64,000 nucleotides of DNA, taken from the NCBI GenBank assembly GCA_041659565.1, contig JBAZXZ010000003.1:62001-126000 (forward strand), in the 5' to 3' direction. Positions 1 through 9,919 of this stretch are shown in pieces. The notes under the pieces were generated by a model. That model was not told where the DNA came from. It ran no database searches and saw nothing but the letters and a program-made list of their open reading frames with translations. This DNA comes from Altimarinus sp041659565 (GTDB lineage: Bacteria; Patescibacteriota; Gracilibacteria; BD1-5; UBA6164). How positions within the stretch are numbered: position 1 is the first letter of the stretch; every line of letters starts with the position of its first letter. A program made the translations under genes and the position numbers.

Positions 1-219
1 ATCTCTTACATCAGGTAAAGCACGAGAAACTATTACACTCATTGCATAATCTAGGTAACTAGTTTCAATTTCTTCATTTATATCTCTAGATTCATCTCAT
101 ACATATGTAACTCTAGTATCTATAGGAAGTTCTACTTGTTCTTTTGAATCCAAATTTTCTTCTTCATTTTGTAACTCAATATCTTCATTTGAGTTCTCTT
201 CATTGTTATTTTCTGCCAT
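1..219 (-). CDS. gyrA: DNA gyrase subunit A, N-terminal part (runs off the window)
   Basis: Only the first 73 codons are present. The N-terminal ~45 residues are an acidic extension. After it comes SYLDYAMSVIVSRALPDVRD, the hallmark start of the GyrA/ParC breakage-reunion domain. The catalytic tyrosine lies beyond the window edge. GyrA pairs with GyrB to introduce negative supercoils. One in-frame UGA is read as Gly. A promoter-like sequence lies about 30 bases upstream on the same strand. ParC is the alternative, but the N-terminal motif favours GyrA. Confidence 0.93.
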
Positions 220-249
220 TTAAATTTGTTTTAAAAAGTAATTTGTTTG

Positions 250-277
250 ATTTTAATTATTTTTGTCTATTTTTCAA
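250..277 (-). promoter_or_regulatory. promoter for gyrA
   Basis: Read on the minus strand: TTGAAA, 16 bp, TAAAAT, ending about 30 bp before the gyrA start. Spacing and sequence match the other promoters in the window. Confidence 0.5.
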
Positions 278-345
278 GAATAAAGTAAAAATTTAAAAAA
301 ATCATTTTATTATGCATATTTTTTAATAAAATGTGGTCATTTTTC

Positions 346-374
346 TTGACAATAAAATATATGTATGCTAACAT
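346..374 (+). promoter_or_regulatory. promoter of first WxL-like gene
   Basis: TTGACA (346-351), 17 bp, TAACAT (369-374). The -10 region and the following leader (ATATAT, ACAAAAAACA, AATTTTGTATG) recur before the second paralog, so promoter and leader were duplicated with the gene. Confidence 0.6.
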
Positions 375-419
375 ATATTTACATTTACAAAAAACATTTT
401 ATTACTTAACTAATTTTGT

Positions 420-1082
420 ATGATGAAAACAAAAATAAAAAATGGATTAGCGATTTTTGCTATTGCTGCATTAACTATTAATAGTACATATGCTGCTACT
501 CAAATTGGTACTTGAAGTGTTTCTGGAACTTCTTCATTTGATAGTGGTGTTATGTGGGATGATGCAATGCCTTGAATTGCAACTGGTTCCGTAAGTGGAA
601 TATTGATTACTGCAAAAGTATTACCTACATTAAATATGGTAATTTCTACTGGAAGCATAGATCTAGGAACTTTAAATGCTGCTGCTTATTCTACTTGAAG
701 TCTTGATATAGAAGTAGGTACAAATGCTAGTAATTGAGTAACAGTATCTGCTACTTCTAATGCTGGATGATTAAATAGTGCAACTAATGGATCTACTATT
801 AATAATACAACTACAGACTGAATAGCTGAAAGTTATATTTTCAGTTCTGCTTTAAATGCTGCAAGTGATTCTTCAGTAACTTGATTTAGTCAAACTGCTA
901 ATTTAAGTACAGAAATAAATGATAATGCTACCGCTCATACTCTTTATAATACAAATAAACCTGAATCTTCTAGTTGAGTTAATGATGTTACATTTTTTGT
1001 ATCTGCAAAAATAGATGAACAAACTCCTGCTGGAACTGACTACCAAGACACCGTTACACTTACAGTTGTTTGAAACTTTTAA
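420..1082 (+). CDS. secreted WxL-like surface protein, copy 1
   Basis: 220 residues (two adjacent ATG codons at 420 and 423). It has a signal peptide (MKTKIKNGLAIFAIAALTI, then AATQ), followed by a Thr/Ser/Asn/Gly-rich beta-sandwich-like body ending TPAGTDYQDTVTLTVVGNF. That ending resembles the C-terminal strands of WxL and spore-coat-U-like domains. The next gene is a 220-residue paralog and the third encodes a DUF916-like protein; WxL proteins are known to work with DUF916 partners at the cell surface. I infer an abundant secreted, wall-associated protein. The canonical Trp-x-Leu motifs are not clear, so the family call rests partly on context. Confidence 0.7.
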
Positions 1083-1100
1083 CCTAAAATATATTTATAA

Positions 1101-1140
1101 AATATCCTGGATATATGTCTAGGATATTTTTTTGTTTTTT
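1101..1140 (+). terminator. intrinsic terminator after WxL-like copy 1
   Basis: AATATCCT (1101-1108) pairs with AGGATATT (1121-1128), followed by a T-rich tract. The tract overlaps the -35 region of the next gene's promoter. Confidence 0.75.
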
Positions 1141-1160
1141 AAAAAATATTATGATAACAT
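1132..1160 (+). promoter_or_regulatory. promoter of second WxL-like gene
   Basis: TTGTTT (1132-1137), 17 bp, TAACAT (1155-1160). The -35 sits inside the T-tract of the preceding terminator. The -10 is identical to that of the upstream paralog; the -35 is weaker than the paralog's TTGACA. Confidence 0.5.
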
Positions 1161-1205
1161 ATATCTACAAATACAAAAAACAAATTTATTCTTTAACAAT
1201 TTTGT

Positions 1206-1868
1206 ATGATAAAAACAAAAACAAATAAGATACTTGCTATCTTAACAATTGCAATATTAACAATGAATAGTACTTATGCTGCAACACAAATTGGTACTTG
1301 AAGTGTTTCATGAACTTCTTCTTTTGATAGTGCTGTTATTTGGAATGATGCAATACCTTGAGTTGCTACTGGTACAGTAAGTGGAATAATAGTTACAGCT
1401 AGTGTATTACCAACTTTAAATATGGTAATTTCTACAGGTGCTATTAATCTAGGAACTTTAAATGCTTCTGCATATTCTACTTGAAGCCTTGATATAGAAA
1501 TAGGAACAAATGCTGCTAACTGAGTAAATGTAACTGCTAAATCTAATGCTGGTTGATTACATAGTACATCTAATTGATCTACTATTAATAATACAATTAC
1601 TGACTGATTAGCTGAAAGCTATAAATTCAGCTCTGCATTAAATGCTGCTTCAGATTCTTCTGTTTCTTGATATACTCAAACTGCCAATTTAAGTACAGAA
1701 GTAAGTGATACAACAACTTCTCATACTCTTTATAATACAAACAAACCTGAATCTTCTAGTTGAGTTAATGATGTTACATTTTCTGTATCTGCAAAAATAG
1801 ACCAACAAACTCCTGCTGGAACTGATTACCAAGATACTGTAACAATAACTGTTGTTTGAAATTTCTAA
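1206..1868 (+). CDS. secreted WxL-like surface protein, copy 2
   Basis: 220 residues, the same length as copy 1 and closely similar along the whole sequence: signal peptide to AATQIGTGSVS, conserved core TLNMVISTGAI, and C-terminus TPAGTDYQDTVTITVVGNF. It has its own promoter and terminator, so the two copies can be expressed separately. Many glycines are UGA. Likely role: secreted wall or surface component acting with the DUF916-like protein encoded downstream (inferred from context). Confidence 0.7.
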
Positions 1869-1885
1869 TTAACTGTTATACACTA

Positions 1886-1921
1886 AAAAGATTTCCCTTA
1901 AAATAGGAAATCTTTTTTTTG
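1886..1921 (+). terminator. intrinsic terminator after WxL-like copy 2
   Basis: AAAAGATTTCC (1886-1896) pairs with GGAAATCTTTT (1906-1916), followed by T residues. Confidence 0.8.
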
Positions 1922-2003
1922 CTTTTTATTAAAAAAAGTTTATATTAAAAAATAATTGGAAACTCTGCAACTTTTACTAATTAGTCATTTTACTTTTACA
2001 ATT

Positions 2004-3341
2004 ATGAAAAAATTATTACATTTGTTTTTTATTTTTTGTTTTTTATTTTTTATCTGAAAAGATTTTTCTTTTGCAAATATAGATATGACTGTATCTCCTG
2101 TAAGATATGAAATAACATTAGATAAATGAAACACAACTTCAAAAACCATAAAATTATTTAATAATACTGACAATTCTCAAGAGATATTTATAAATACAAA
2201 AAATGCTACTTGAATGGATGAAAACTGACAACCTGTATTTGTAGAATCTATAGAAAATCCAGATTATCATTTAGCAAATTGGGTTACTATAAATACAACT
2301 AATTTTACTATACAACCCAGGTCAAATTTAGATATTCCATTTAGCATAACAGTTCCAGACAAAGCAAGTCCGGGATGACATTATTGAGCAATTTTTTTTA
2401 ATGTAAAGGAAAATTCAGGATGACAAATACATATACAAAAAAGAATATGAGTTTTGATTTTATTAAAAGTTCCTTGAGTTATTGAAGCTGAATGAGATGT
2501 TAAAGATATAAAAATAGTTGTTAATTCAGGAGGTGGTGGTTGATCTCGTAATAACAAAAATGACTTATTATGAGATATGTTTAAAAAATATGTATTATGA
2601 GAAAAAGATGATACAGAATTAACAAGTGCTCAAGATGAAGATCCAAATAATACAAATTCAGGTGATACTGATTTTTCAGTAGATTTAACTATAGATTTTT
2701 CAAATAAATGAAATACTCATTTAAAACCAAAATGAACAATTGAAATAATTGATGAAGATTGAAATAGTCTTAAAAAAATATGAAAAGAAACTATAAAAAA
2801 TGAAGAATGAGCTATTGTTTGAGAAAAAGTTGTTGATTTTATACCAATAAATGATGAAGATTGAAATGTATTACCAAATGAAAATAGAAAATTTAAACAA
2901 AGTTGGGATTGATTTGCATACGAAACAATAGATGAAAATTGAAAAAAAGTAATAAAATATCAAGATCCTGGAGAATACTACTCTCTAAAAAATAAAAATG
3001 ATAAATGATACTTAATGCCATGGGAGAAAGTCTATACAAAAACAACAAAGAAAAAACTAACAGCTAGAATTAAGATGGGTTACACTGCTCCTGACTGAAA
3101 AGAAGTTGATTTCAACTCTGCTAGAGATTTCTATGTAACTTATGATGAAGATTATATATGATTAAATCGGTATATAATTATTCCTTGATGTTTAATTTTT
3201 ATATTAATCTTTATATTCTGGATTATATGATTAAAAAGAAAAAGAAAATGTCCTAAATGTAAAAAGAAAGTTGATAAAGATATGAAAATCTGTCCTTATT
3301 GTTGAGAAAAACTAAAAGATAAATCTAAAGGAAAATCTTAA
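2004..3341 (+). CDS. DUF916/WxL-interacting-like membrane protein with C-terminal zinc ribbon
   Basis: 445 residues. Signal peptide (1-28), then a domain starting IDMTVSPVRYEITLDKGN with the N-terminal immunoglobulin-like pattern of DUF916 (WxL-interacting protein): 'SPVRYEI', later 'IQPRSNLDIPFSI' and 'GGHYGAIFF'. A Gly-rich, charged linker follows, then a second extracellular region. One membrane helix lies near residues 390-412, followed by a CPKC/CPYC zinc ribbon (about 417-438) that would face the cytoplasm. It follows two WxL-like genes. I infer an anchor or receptor for those proteins. The cytoplasmic zinc ribbon is unusual for this family. Confidence 0.68.
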
Positions 3342-3345
3342 AATA

Positions 3346-3382
3346 AAAAAACTAGTGAAATCAAAAAATCACTAGTTTTTTT
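3346..3382. terminator. bidirectional terminator
   Basis: AAAAAACTAGTGA pairs with TCACTAGTTTTTT between two convergent genes, with A-tract and T-tract on either side so that it can work on both strands. Confidence 0.8.
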
Positions 3383-3403
3383 ATACTAAAACTTCACTTT
3401 GAT

Positions 3404-4537
3404 TTATCTAATAGCATTTGCAATTATATCAACGACTTCTCTTTCAAAAGGTGAAGGAATAATTTTATCTACAGTTGGATTTTCCACTGCTGAAGCTAAA
3501 GCTATTGCTGCATTTATTTTCATATCGTCAGTTATCATACGAACTTTATTTTCCAATGCTCATTTGAAAACTCAAGGAAATACTAAAACATTATTTAATT
3601 GATTAGGATAATCACTTCTTCAAGTTGCAACTATTTTCGCTCATCAAACATAAGCATCTTCTGGCATAATCTCAGGAGTTGGATTAGCCATTGCAAAAAT
3701 TATACTATCTTTATTCATTGTCTTAACCATTTCTGTAGTCAAAATAAGTGGAGCTGAAACTCATATAAATAAATCTCTTCAAACTACAGCATCTTTTAAT
3801 GTTCAAGAAATATTTTCTGTATTTGTGATTTCTAATATTTTTTGTTTTTCATTATTTAAGTCACCTCTTTTTTTTGAAACTATTCATTTACTATCACAAA
3901 CTATTATATTTTTTATTCAATATAAATATAATAATTTAATTATTGCCGTTCAAGCAGCTCAAAGACCATTAACTATAATTTTTAATTTTTCTTTTTTTCT
4001 GTTTGTTACTTTCAAAGAATTTATAATTCAAGCTAAAACAACTACAGCAGTTCAATGCTGATCATCATGAAAAACAGGTATATCTAATTCTTTTTTTAAT
4101 CTTTCTTCTATCTCGAAACATCTAGGTGCTGAAAAATCTTCCAAATTAATTCAACCAAAAGTTGGAGCTATATTTTTAATTGTTTTAATTATTTCTTCCG
4201 TATCCTGAGTATCCAAAACTATAGGAAAAGCATTTACTCATGCAAATTCTTTAAATAAAACACATTTTCATTCCATAACTGGAAGCCCTGCCTCAGGTCA
4301 TATATTTCAAAGTCAAAGTACCGCACTTCAATCGCTTATTACAGCTACAGTATTAGCTTTTAAAGTATAATCATATACTTTTGATTTATCTTTAAATATT
4401 TCTCTGCAAGGCTCAGCAACTCCAGGAGTATAAGCCAAGCTTAAATCATTTTTATTTTCTATTTTTATCTTAGAAATAGTTTCCAATTTTCAAGACAACT
4501 TCTTATGTAAAATTAAACTTTCTTCAAAATAATTCAT
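3404..4537 (-). CDS. NAD(P)-dependent malic enzyme
   Basis: 377 residues, close to the short bacterial malic enzymes. It oxidatively decarboxylates malate to pyruvate with reduction of NAD(P). Seen: LAYTPGVAEPC near residue 35, ANTVAVISDGSAVLGLGNIG, GPEAGLPVMEGK, the acidic metal-site region FGGINLEDFSAPRCF, DIPVFHDDQHGTA, the Rossmann loop NGLGAAGTA, and FAMANPTPEI. All fit the malic domain plus NAD-binding domain. The first in-frame ATG with a good match was chosen; the ATG four bases further upstream is in a frame that stops quickly. A TATAAT-like -10 lies upstream on the minus strand. Cofactor preference cannot be told. Confidence 0.93.
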
Positions 4538-4623
4538 ACATTTTGTATTTAAAAATTAAATATAAAATTCATTATAAATAAAATAAAACTTTTGCAAAAA
4601 TTATTATAAAAAAATCTAAAAAT

Positions 4624-4651
4624 TTGTTTTTATTGAATTTTTTCTTATAAT
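4624..4651 (+). promoter_or_regulatory. promoter for the Nudix gene
   Basis: TTGTTT (4624-4629), 16 bp, TATAAT (4646-4651), about 30 bp before the start codon. Confidence 0.5.
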
Positions 4652-4681
4652 ATTTTTAATTTATATAAAAAACAGTGTATT

Positions 4682-5134
4682 ATGGCCAAACAATATGAAA
4701 AAAGCTCATGAGGTGTTGTGTATCGTAAAAACAATAATAAAATAGAAATTTTACTTTTAAAATGGAAAAATTCTAAACAACTTGAAGAATATGTAATTCC
4801 AAAATGACATATTGAAGAATGAGAAATAGCTAAAGTATCAGCAATAAGAGAAATAAATGAAGAAACTTGATTAAAAATAGAAGATTTAGAAGTTATAAAA
4901 TTTATAACAAAAATAAATTATACTTTCAAAGCTGGATATCTAGAAAATACTCCATTAATTGATAAAGATGTATATTTATTTTTAGTTAAATATAAATGAA
5001 CGGCTGATCCAATAGTACAAAAAGAAGAAAGATTTGTATGATATGATTGGGTTTTAATTGATGAAATTAGAAATATGGATCTAAGATTTGATTTAGCCTG
5101 AATTGTCTCAAAAAATAGAACTTATTTTATTTAA
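4682..5134 (+). CDS. Nudix (MutT-like) hydrolase
   Basis: 150 residues. A complete Nudix box starts at G42 and runs through E48 to REINEETGL (56-64), fitting GX5EX7REUXEEXGU. Four of the glycines are UGA codons. N-terminal SSGGVVYRK is typical of the family. The protein cleaves a nucleoside diphosphate linked to another group; the substrate is unknown. Small CPR Nudix proteins of this type are often annotated as Ap4A or (d)NTP hydrolases. The next gene starts 14 bases downstream, probably in the same transcript. Confidence 0.9.
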
Positions 5135-5148
5135 TATATAAACAAACT

Positions 5149-5619
5149 ATGGAAATTTTTTACAAAAATAATAACCTAATAATCCAAAACTCTTCAAAAA
5201 AAGAAGTAGTTTTTAATATTGAATCTAATGATGTATCAATTGATTCTTTTTCTATTTCTAACAGTTGAGAATATGAAAAATGAAGTATCTTGGCAGAAGT
5301 AAAAGATTATAAATGAATACTTTTTTACCATCTAACTCTTGATACTCACAAAATAGTTATAATAACAAATGATACTTTTGAATTTACTGAAGAGATATTA
5401 TCATTTTTCTGAGATGTAGATCTACTTATTATGCCTTGAAGTAAAAACAGTGTAAAAGTATATGAAAATATAGAAGCAAAAATGGTACTACCATACTGAG
5501 AATGAAAAGATGTATTTTTCACTGCAATTTCACAACACAATGAAGAAGTTGAATCAATAAAAATCAAATGAGCAATTCAATGAGATATAACAGAATTTGT
5601 GAATTTAAAAGTTGGGTAA
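5149..5619 (+). CDS. hypothetical protein, possibly a degenerate MBL-fold (UlaG-like) domain
   Basis: 156 residues, beta-rich, no signal peptide or membrane helix. The pattern SNSGEYEKGSILAEV ... ILFYHLTLDTHKIVIITN ... FGDVDLLIMPG resembles the central part of UlaG-like metallo-beta-lactamase-fold proteins, but the metal-binding HxHxDH motif is missing, so catalysis is doubtful. It follows the Nudix gene closely and ends at a strong terminator. Function unknown. Confidence 0.6.
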
Positions 5620-5641
5620 AATATAATCTAAAATGTCTTTT

Positions 5642-5688
5642 AAAAACAAAAAAGCTAGATTTTTAAAAATCTAGCTTTTTTGTTTTTT
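5642..5688. terminator. bidirectional terminator, long perfect hairpin
   Basis: A hairpin of about 23 bp with almost no loop, core AAGCTAGATTTTT / AAAAATCTAGCTT, with A and T flanks, lies between the convergent hypothetical gene and thioredoxin. Confidence 0.85.
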
Positions 5689-5698
5689 TAATTTTCTA

Positions 5699-6013
5699 TT
5701 ATAAATACTTCCCACAAATTTTTTCTAAGCTATCAATTGGTTGAACTCAAACTAATTGTTCAACTGCTTTTCAATCTTTAAAAATAATCAAATTAGGGAT
5801 ACTCATAACTCTAAATTTTGCTGCCAAATTTCAGTTTTCATCTACATTAACTTTACCAACTTTCATTTTTCCTTCCATTTTTACTGCAAAATCAGATAAT
5901 ATAGGAAGCATCATTTGACAAGGACCACACCATTCAGCCCAAAAATCCACCAAAGTAACTCAAGTAGCAATAGTTTCATCAAAATTTTGTTCATTTAATA
6001 CAAGTGCTGACAT
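5699..6013 (-). CDS. trxA: thioredoxin
   Basis: 104 residues, the usual thioredoxin length. Active site WAEWCGPCQ with redox cysteines C29 and C32; cis-Pro region RVMSIPNLIIFK; C-terminal GVQPIDSLEKI. It reduces protein disulfides in the cytoplasm. No signal peptide. A likely promoter upstream on the minus strand reads TTTACT, 16 bp, TATAAT. Confidence 0.95.
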
Positions 6014-6155
6014 AATTTTTCTTTTAAAAAATAAATACCCTTATATTATATTTATTTTTTTTTATAAGTAAAATTTTTAGAGTAGTAAAAATTTCCTTAT
6101 TTAGAAATATTTAAAATGTTAGATATAACCCCTATTACTTGAAAAAATATAAAAC

Positions 6156-7292
6156 CTACATTACAAAATCCAAATAATTATCTCAGTTTATAATTTCAAA
6201 ACTACTTTTAAGATAAGCTTCTATAAAGTTTTTTAGTGGCTTAGGTTTTTTATTTACAGAGTATTTGAATTCATAAGCTGATAGTTTATCTCATGATTCT
6301 TCAATATAATCTATTTCTTGCTGAGTAAATGTTCTCCAGAAATAACTATTTACATATAAAAAATTATTTGAATTGTATTTAATCCTTTCTGAAATTAGAA
6401 AATTCTCCCATAAAGCTCAAGTGTCTTGTCTTAGTTCCAAAGGGTTAAAATTATTTATAAGAGCATTTCTTACTCATAGATCATAAAAATATATCTTTTT
6501 ACTAAATTTGATTTCATTTCTTAAATTCCTAGAAAAACTTCAAAGCCTAAAAATTATAAAAGCTTTTTCTAATATAATGATATAATTTTCAATAGTATTT
6601 TTATCTACTCAAATTAGATTTGCGAGCTCAGTGTAAGATACCTGATTTCATACCTGAAGTGCAAGGGCTTGAAGTAATTTTATAATCATATCAGGTTTCC
6701 TTATATTTCAAAAACTCAATATATCTTTATATAAATAACTATCAACTAAAATTTTAAGGTTTTTAATTTTATCATTCTGAGAACTGAAAAATACTTCTGG
6801 ATAAAGTCAGAATATCATATTCTCATCCTTGAATCTTGTTAATTCTAATTTTGAATATTTTGAGTTTAATTCTTCAATTGAAAATGGGTAAAGATGATAT
6901 TCATATTTCCTTCATGTAAGTGGTTCATTTATCTTGTTTGCAAGGTCAAAACTAGATGATCAAGTTGCAATTATTTGTATATCTGGATAGTTATCAATCA
7001 ATAATTTAAGAGTAATTCCGATATTTTCAACTCTTTGAGCTTCATCAATAACTATTAATTTCTTATCTCAAAAAAAACTTCTAAGCTCTGTAGATGTCTT
7101 ATTTGTGAGACTCAATCTTATATCCGGTTCATCACAATTATAATAATCATCGGTATTTCAATATTTTGACAATAAAGCTCTTACTAGAGTTGTCTTACCT
7201 ACTTGCCTTGGTCAATATATTATAATTATTTTTCATTTGAAAATATTATCTTCAATCTCCTTAGTTATCTTTCTATCTATAAACTCACTCAT
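6156..7292 (-). CDS. AAA ATPase with C-terminal DUF4143 domain
   Basis: 378 residues. Walker A near 25-33 (YGPRQVGKTT, the typical GPRQVGKT form of this family), Walker B LIVIDEAQRVEN, sensor IIATGSSSFDLANKINEPLTGR, then a DUF4143 part with a winged-helix-like NQVSYTELANLIGVDKNTIENYI and C-terminal GDKLSAYEFKYS, a PD-(D/E)XK-like pattern often seen in these proteins. These ATPases are common in CPR and other bacteria, and their role is uncertain (proposed in defence, toxin-antitoxin or mobile contexts). The gene has its own promoter and a palindrome over the probable transcription start. It ends in TAG. Confidence 0.88.
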
Positions 7293-7305
7293 TTTATATT
7301 AATTT

Positions 7306-7321
7306 AGTGAATAAAGTCACT
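7306..7321. promoter_or_regulatory. operator-like inverted repeat before the DUF4143 ATPase
   Basis: AGTGA-ATAAAG-TCACT lies just downstream of the -10 box, where a repressor could block initiation. Possible autoregulation; no direct evidence. Confidence 0.4.
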
Positions 7322-7324
7322 GTA

Positions 7325-7352
7325 ATTATATTAATTATTTAAAATTAATCAA
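7325..7352 (-). promoter_or_regulatory. promoter for the DUF4143 ATPase
   Basis: On the minus strand: TTGATT, 16 bp, TATAAT, about 33 bp before the start codon. Confidence 0.6.
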
Positions 7353-7396
7353 ATTTTATTTATGGAAAATATTTTCTTGGGGTATGAAATAAAGTT

Positions 7397-9280
7397 TTAC
7401 TCCAATCTATCCTCTTCTGAATTATATTCCAAACCTCTCATAACACTTTTATGAGAATCAAGAATATTTGATTCAAGAGCTGTGAGATACATTGTTTTTA
7501 CTTCTTTGGCTGTAAAATGTAATTCTTTATAAGTTGCATCAGCTTCACAACCATTCACTGGAAAATAAAGATTTAGTCTTCAGTCAGGTAATGATTCAAC
7601 TCAAATTCTTGATTTTTCCAAAACTTCATAATGGAAATCATCAAATTTTGTTATAGTGAGTCACTCATATATTGCATCAACTATATCAAGAATTTCATTT
7701 CTTAGATCCCAAGATTCTCTGGAAGGCATATCTTTTGTAAGCTCATTTATCCTTGAATCAAAAATCTCTTCAGGATCATCCTTTTTGTTCATCTTTTGAA
7801 TAATTTCAACTATTTCATGAACTGAAATATCTTTGAAGTATTTTTTTAAAAATTTTTCTCATATTTTTATTGGTATACCTCAAGCTATATTTAGATAAAG
7901 ATGAGAAAAAAGTAACCAAAGTGGAATCTCATAATCTTGTTCATAAAGTCAATATTGCCAAGTATATCATTTTCAAAAAATCAGAGTTGGTTCAAAATGA
8001 TATTCCTCATAACTTTCAGAAAAACTCCAAGGATGTTTTATTATATTTTCCATAATTTCATCAAAACATTCTGGTTTTTGAAAAGTACTTTCTTGTAATT
8101 TTGTAGCTAGAATAATAATATTATTTTCTTCAAATTTTTCACTTTCGAGTAATTGTATTAACTTAATTAAATCCTTTGGCCATTTTTCTTTTGGAATCTG
8201 TTTTATTATATTTACAAAGAGACTTTCACCATTAGGAAAATAAGTTTTTTTTCAATATTTCTCTCTCCAAAGAGATCCTCTTTTTCTTAGAAAAGCTGCT
8301 CAAACAATTGCATCATTTCTGTCTAAATCTACTTTTTTGTAAAGACTTTCATTCCATTCTCAGATTCACCAAATTATATCAATATTTTTTGCTTGTTCCC
8401 AAGAAACTCATTGATAACATTGAAATATTTCCCAAGCTTTTTCAATATTATCTCTTGTAATAGCAAATTTTTCTCAAATATCAGATTCCATTCTAATTTT
8501 CAAATTATCCCAAATATCTTTTTTTCTCTTTCTCTCTTCAAATAATTTGTGAAACTCATCAAAAGAAATTCAATAATTTTGTACAAGTGTCTCTGAATAA
8601 ATTCTTACCTTTTCTTCTTTCGAAATTTCATCTTTTTTAGAATATATTTTTTCTAAAATTAATCCAACATCAAATATAATATTTTCTATAAAGTTTTTTA
8701 TAAACTCTATAATCTCTGACTTTACTACATCAAATTCTTCACTCTTTAGTAAATCTAAAGTTTTCACCTTTTCTTTTATTTGATTTTTCTTTCAATAAAA
8801 TTCAAATGTAGATCAATCTTGAGGCTCTAGAGGAAGCATTTCTTTTACTATTTGAGGTACTTTATCAGGATGACAAGTAGTCAACATTTTCATATATGAT
8901 TTATGTCAAGCTGCATAACTAGATCATGGTTGAATAAAAAGAGTTCTACAAGCTTCTGCATATGATTCTGGAGATAATTCAGGAATTTCTTTTCATACAA
9001 ATACAAGTCCCATTTGAGACATTTTATCAGCTAGACTTTGTTCAAGTCCTTCCGTATAACTAAGTCAAAATAAAGAGTCTCATACATTACCATTTCATTT
9101 ATAATTTTCTTTGATTATTTCAAGAATAAATTTTTCCCTCATTGTGAAACTAGGTCTTATTGTACGATCATATTCCAATATTGATGTTACAGTAGTTTTT
9201 GTTTCAATCAAAGAAAAAGGTCAAGAATATTTATCTTCTTGCTGTTCTATTGATAGATCTAAATGTTCTTTAAGTGGCAT
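7397..9280 (-). CDS. unknown 627-residue cytoplasmic protein
   Basis: I do not recognise this protein. No signal peptide or membrane helix; long charged helices in the middle (for example LILEKIYSKKDEISKEEKVRIYSE), and an N-terminus with SFTMREKFILEIIKENYKGNG. Around residues 120-150 it reads SSYAAGHKSYMKMLTTCHPD, followed by KVP; the helix-HPDK arrangement recalls the J-domain HPD loop, but the rest of a J-domain is not clear. The C-terminal part is rich in Trp, Tyr and Glu. It sits alone between the ATPase gene and the tRNA genes, with its own strong promoter and an AT-rich palindrome near the start of transcription. Confidence 0.8.
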
Positions 9281-9292
9281 TGATTTTTATTA

Positions 9293-9312
9293 ATTATTAT
9301 CTCAATAATAAT
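9293..9312. promoter_or_regulatory. operator-like palindrome before the 627-residue gene
   Basis: ATTATTAT-CTCA-ATAATAAT overlaps the end of the -10 box and the expected start site. It could be a repressor site or an mRNA hairpin. The simple AT composition lowers confidence. Confidence 0.35.
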
Positions 9313-9335
9313 ATTTACAACTTGATAATTGTCAA
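9308..9335 (-). promoter_or_regulatory. promoter for the 627-residue gene
   Basis: On the minus strand: TTGACA, 16 bp, TATTAT. One of the best promoter matches in the window. Confidence 0.65.
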
Positions 9336-9492
9336 TTTTATTTCTTAATACATAAATATATAAAAATATTTGTAGAATTATTGATAATACAAAATAAATT
9401 TTTATTCACTTAAATATAAAATCAAATAAATTTAAAAACAATAAAAAAAATTCTTTCCTAGAAAAATAATATTTTTCCATGAAAGAATTTTT

Positions 9493-9568
9493 TGGTGGGA
9501 CAGGCGGGGCTCGAACCCACGACCTTGGCCTTAAAAGGGCCCTGCTCTACCAACTGAGCTACTATCCC
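9493..9568 (-). tRNA. tRNA-Lys (UUU)
   Basis: Folds into a standard cloverleaf: acceptor GGGATAG/CTGTCCC, D-arm GCTC/GAGC, anticodon loop CTTTTAA (anticodon UUU), T-arm GTGGG-TTCGAGC-CCCGC, encoded CCA. The first pair of the anticodon stem is a G-A mismatch. Confidence 0.95.
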
Positions 9569-9753
9569 ATTTTTTTGTTTCCACATATTATATAAAAAAA
9601 ATTAAATAGCAAATTTTTTTCATAAAAACTTTATTATGGCAATAGTATTTCCCAAATAATAATAAAATTTTTATGTTTAAAATAATATTTATATTTTATT
9701 TGACAAAATAATCTTTTTTAATAATATATGACCTACTTAAAAAATATAATATT

Positions 9754-9829
9754 GCCGCTTTAGCTCAGTTGGTAGAGCATTCGCCTTGTAAGCGAACGGT
9801 CATCAGTTCAAATCTGATAAGCGGCTCCA
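9754..9829 (+). tRNA. tRNA-Thr (UGU)
   Basis: Acceptor GCCGCTT/AAGCGGC, D-arm GCTC/GAGC, anticodon stem TTCGC/GCGAA with loop CTTGTAA (anticodon UGU), T-arm ATCAG-TTCAAAT-CTGAT, encoded CCA. First of three plus-strand tRNA genes. Confidence 0.96.
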
Positions 9830-9840
9830 TTAAAAACATA

Positions 9841-9913
9841 TTAGGGATTAGTAATTAATGCTTAGGAAATAGGTAATTTGTCTTAAATCTATGCCTTAAA
9901 GACTAATCCCTAA
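9841..9913. repeat. inverted repeat between tRNA-Thr and tRNA-Tyr
   Basis: TTAGGGATTAGT (9841-9852) pairs perfectly with ACTAATCCCTAA (9902-9913) around a 49-nt AT-rich middle that contains AATTAATGCTTA, a word also found before typA. It could be a processing hairpin in the tRNA precursor or an intergenic palindromic repeat. Confidence 0.65.
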
Positions 9914-9919
9914 ATTTTT

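Noticed and set aside
2004..2090. Phe-rich N-terminus as evidence of a multi-pass protein
   Set aside because: It is a single signal helix; the hydrophobic run stops after about 28 residues and only one other membrane helix is present near residue 400.
2004..3341. Apparent fragmented pseudogene because of many TGA codons
   Set aside because: With UGA as Gly it is one continuous 445-residue frame with signal peptide, membrane helix and zinc ribbon.
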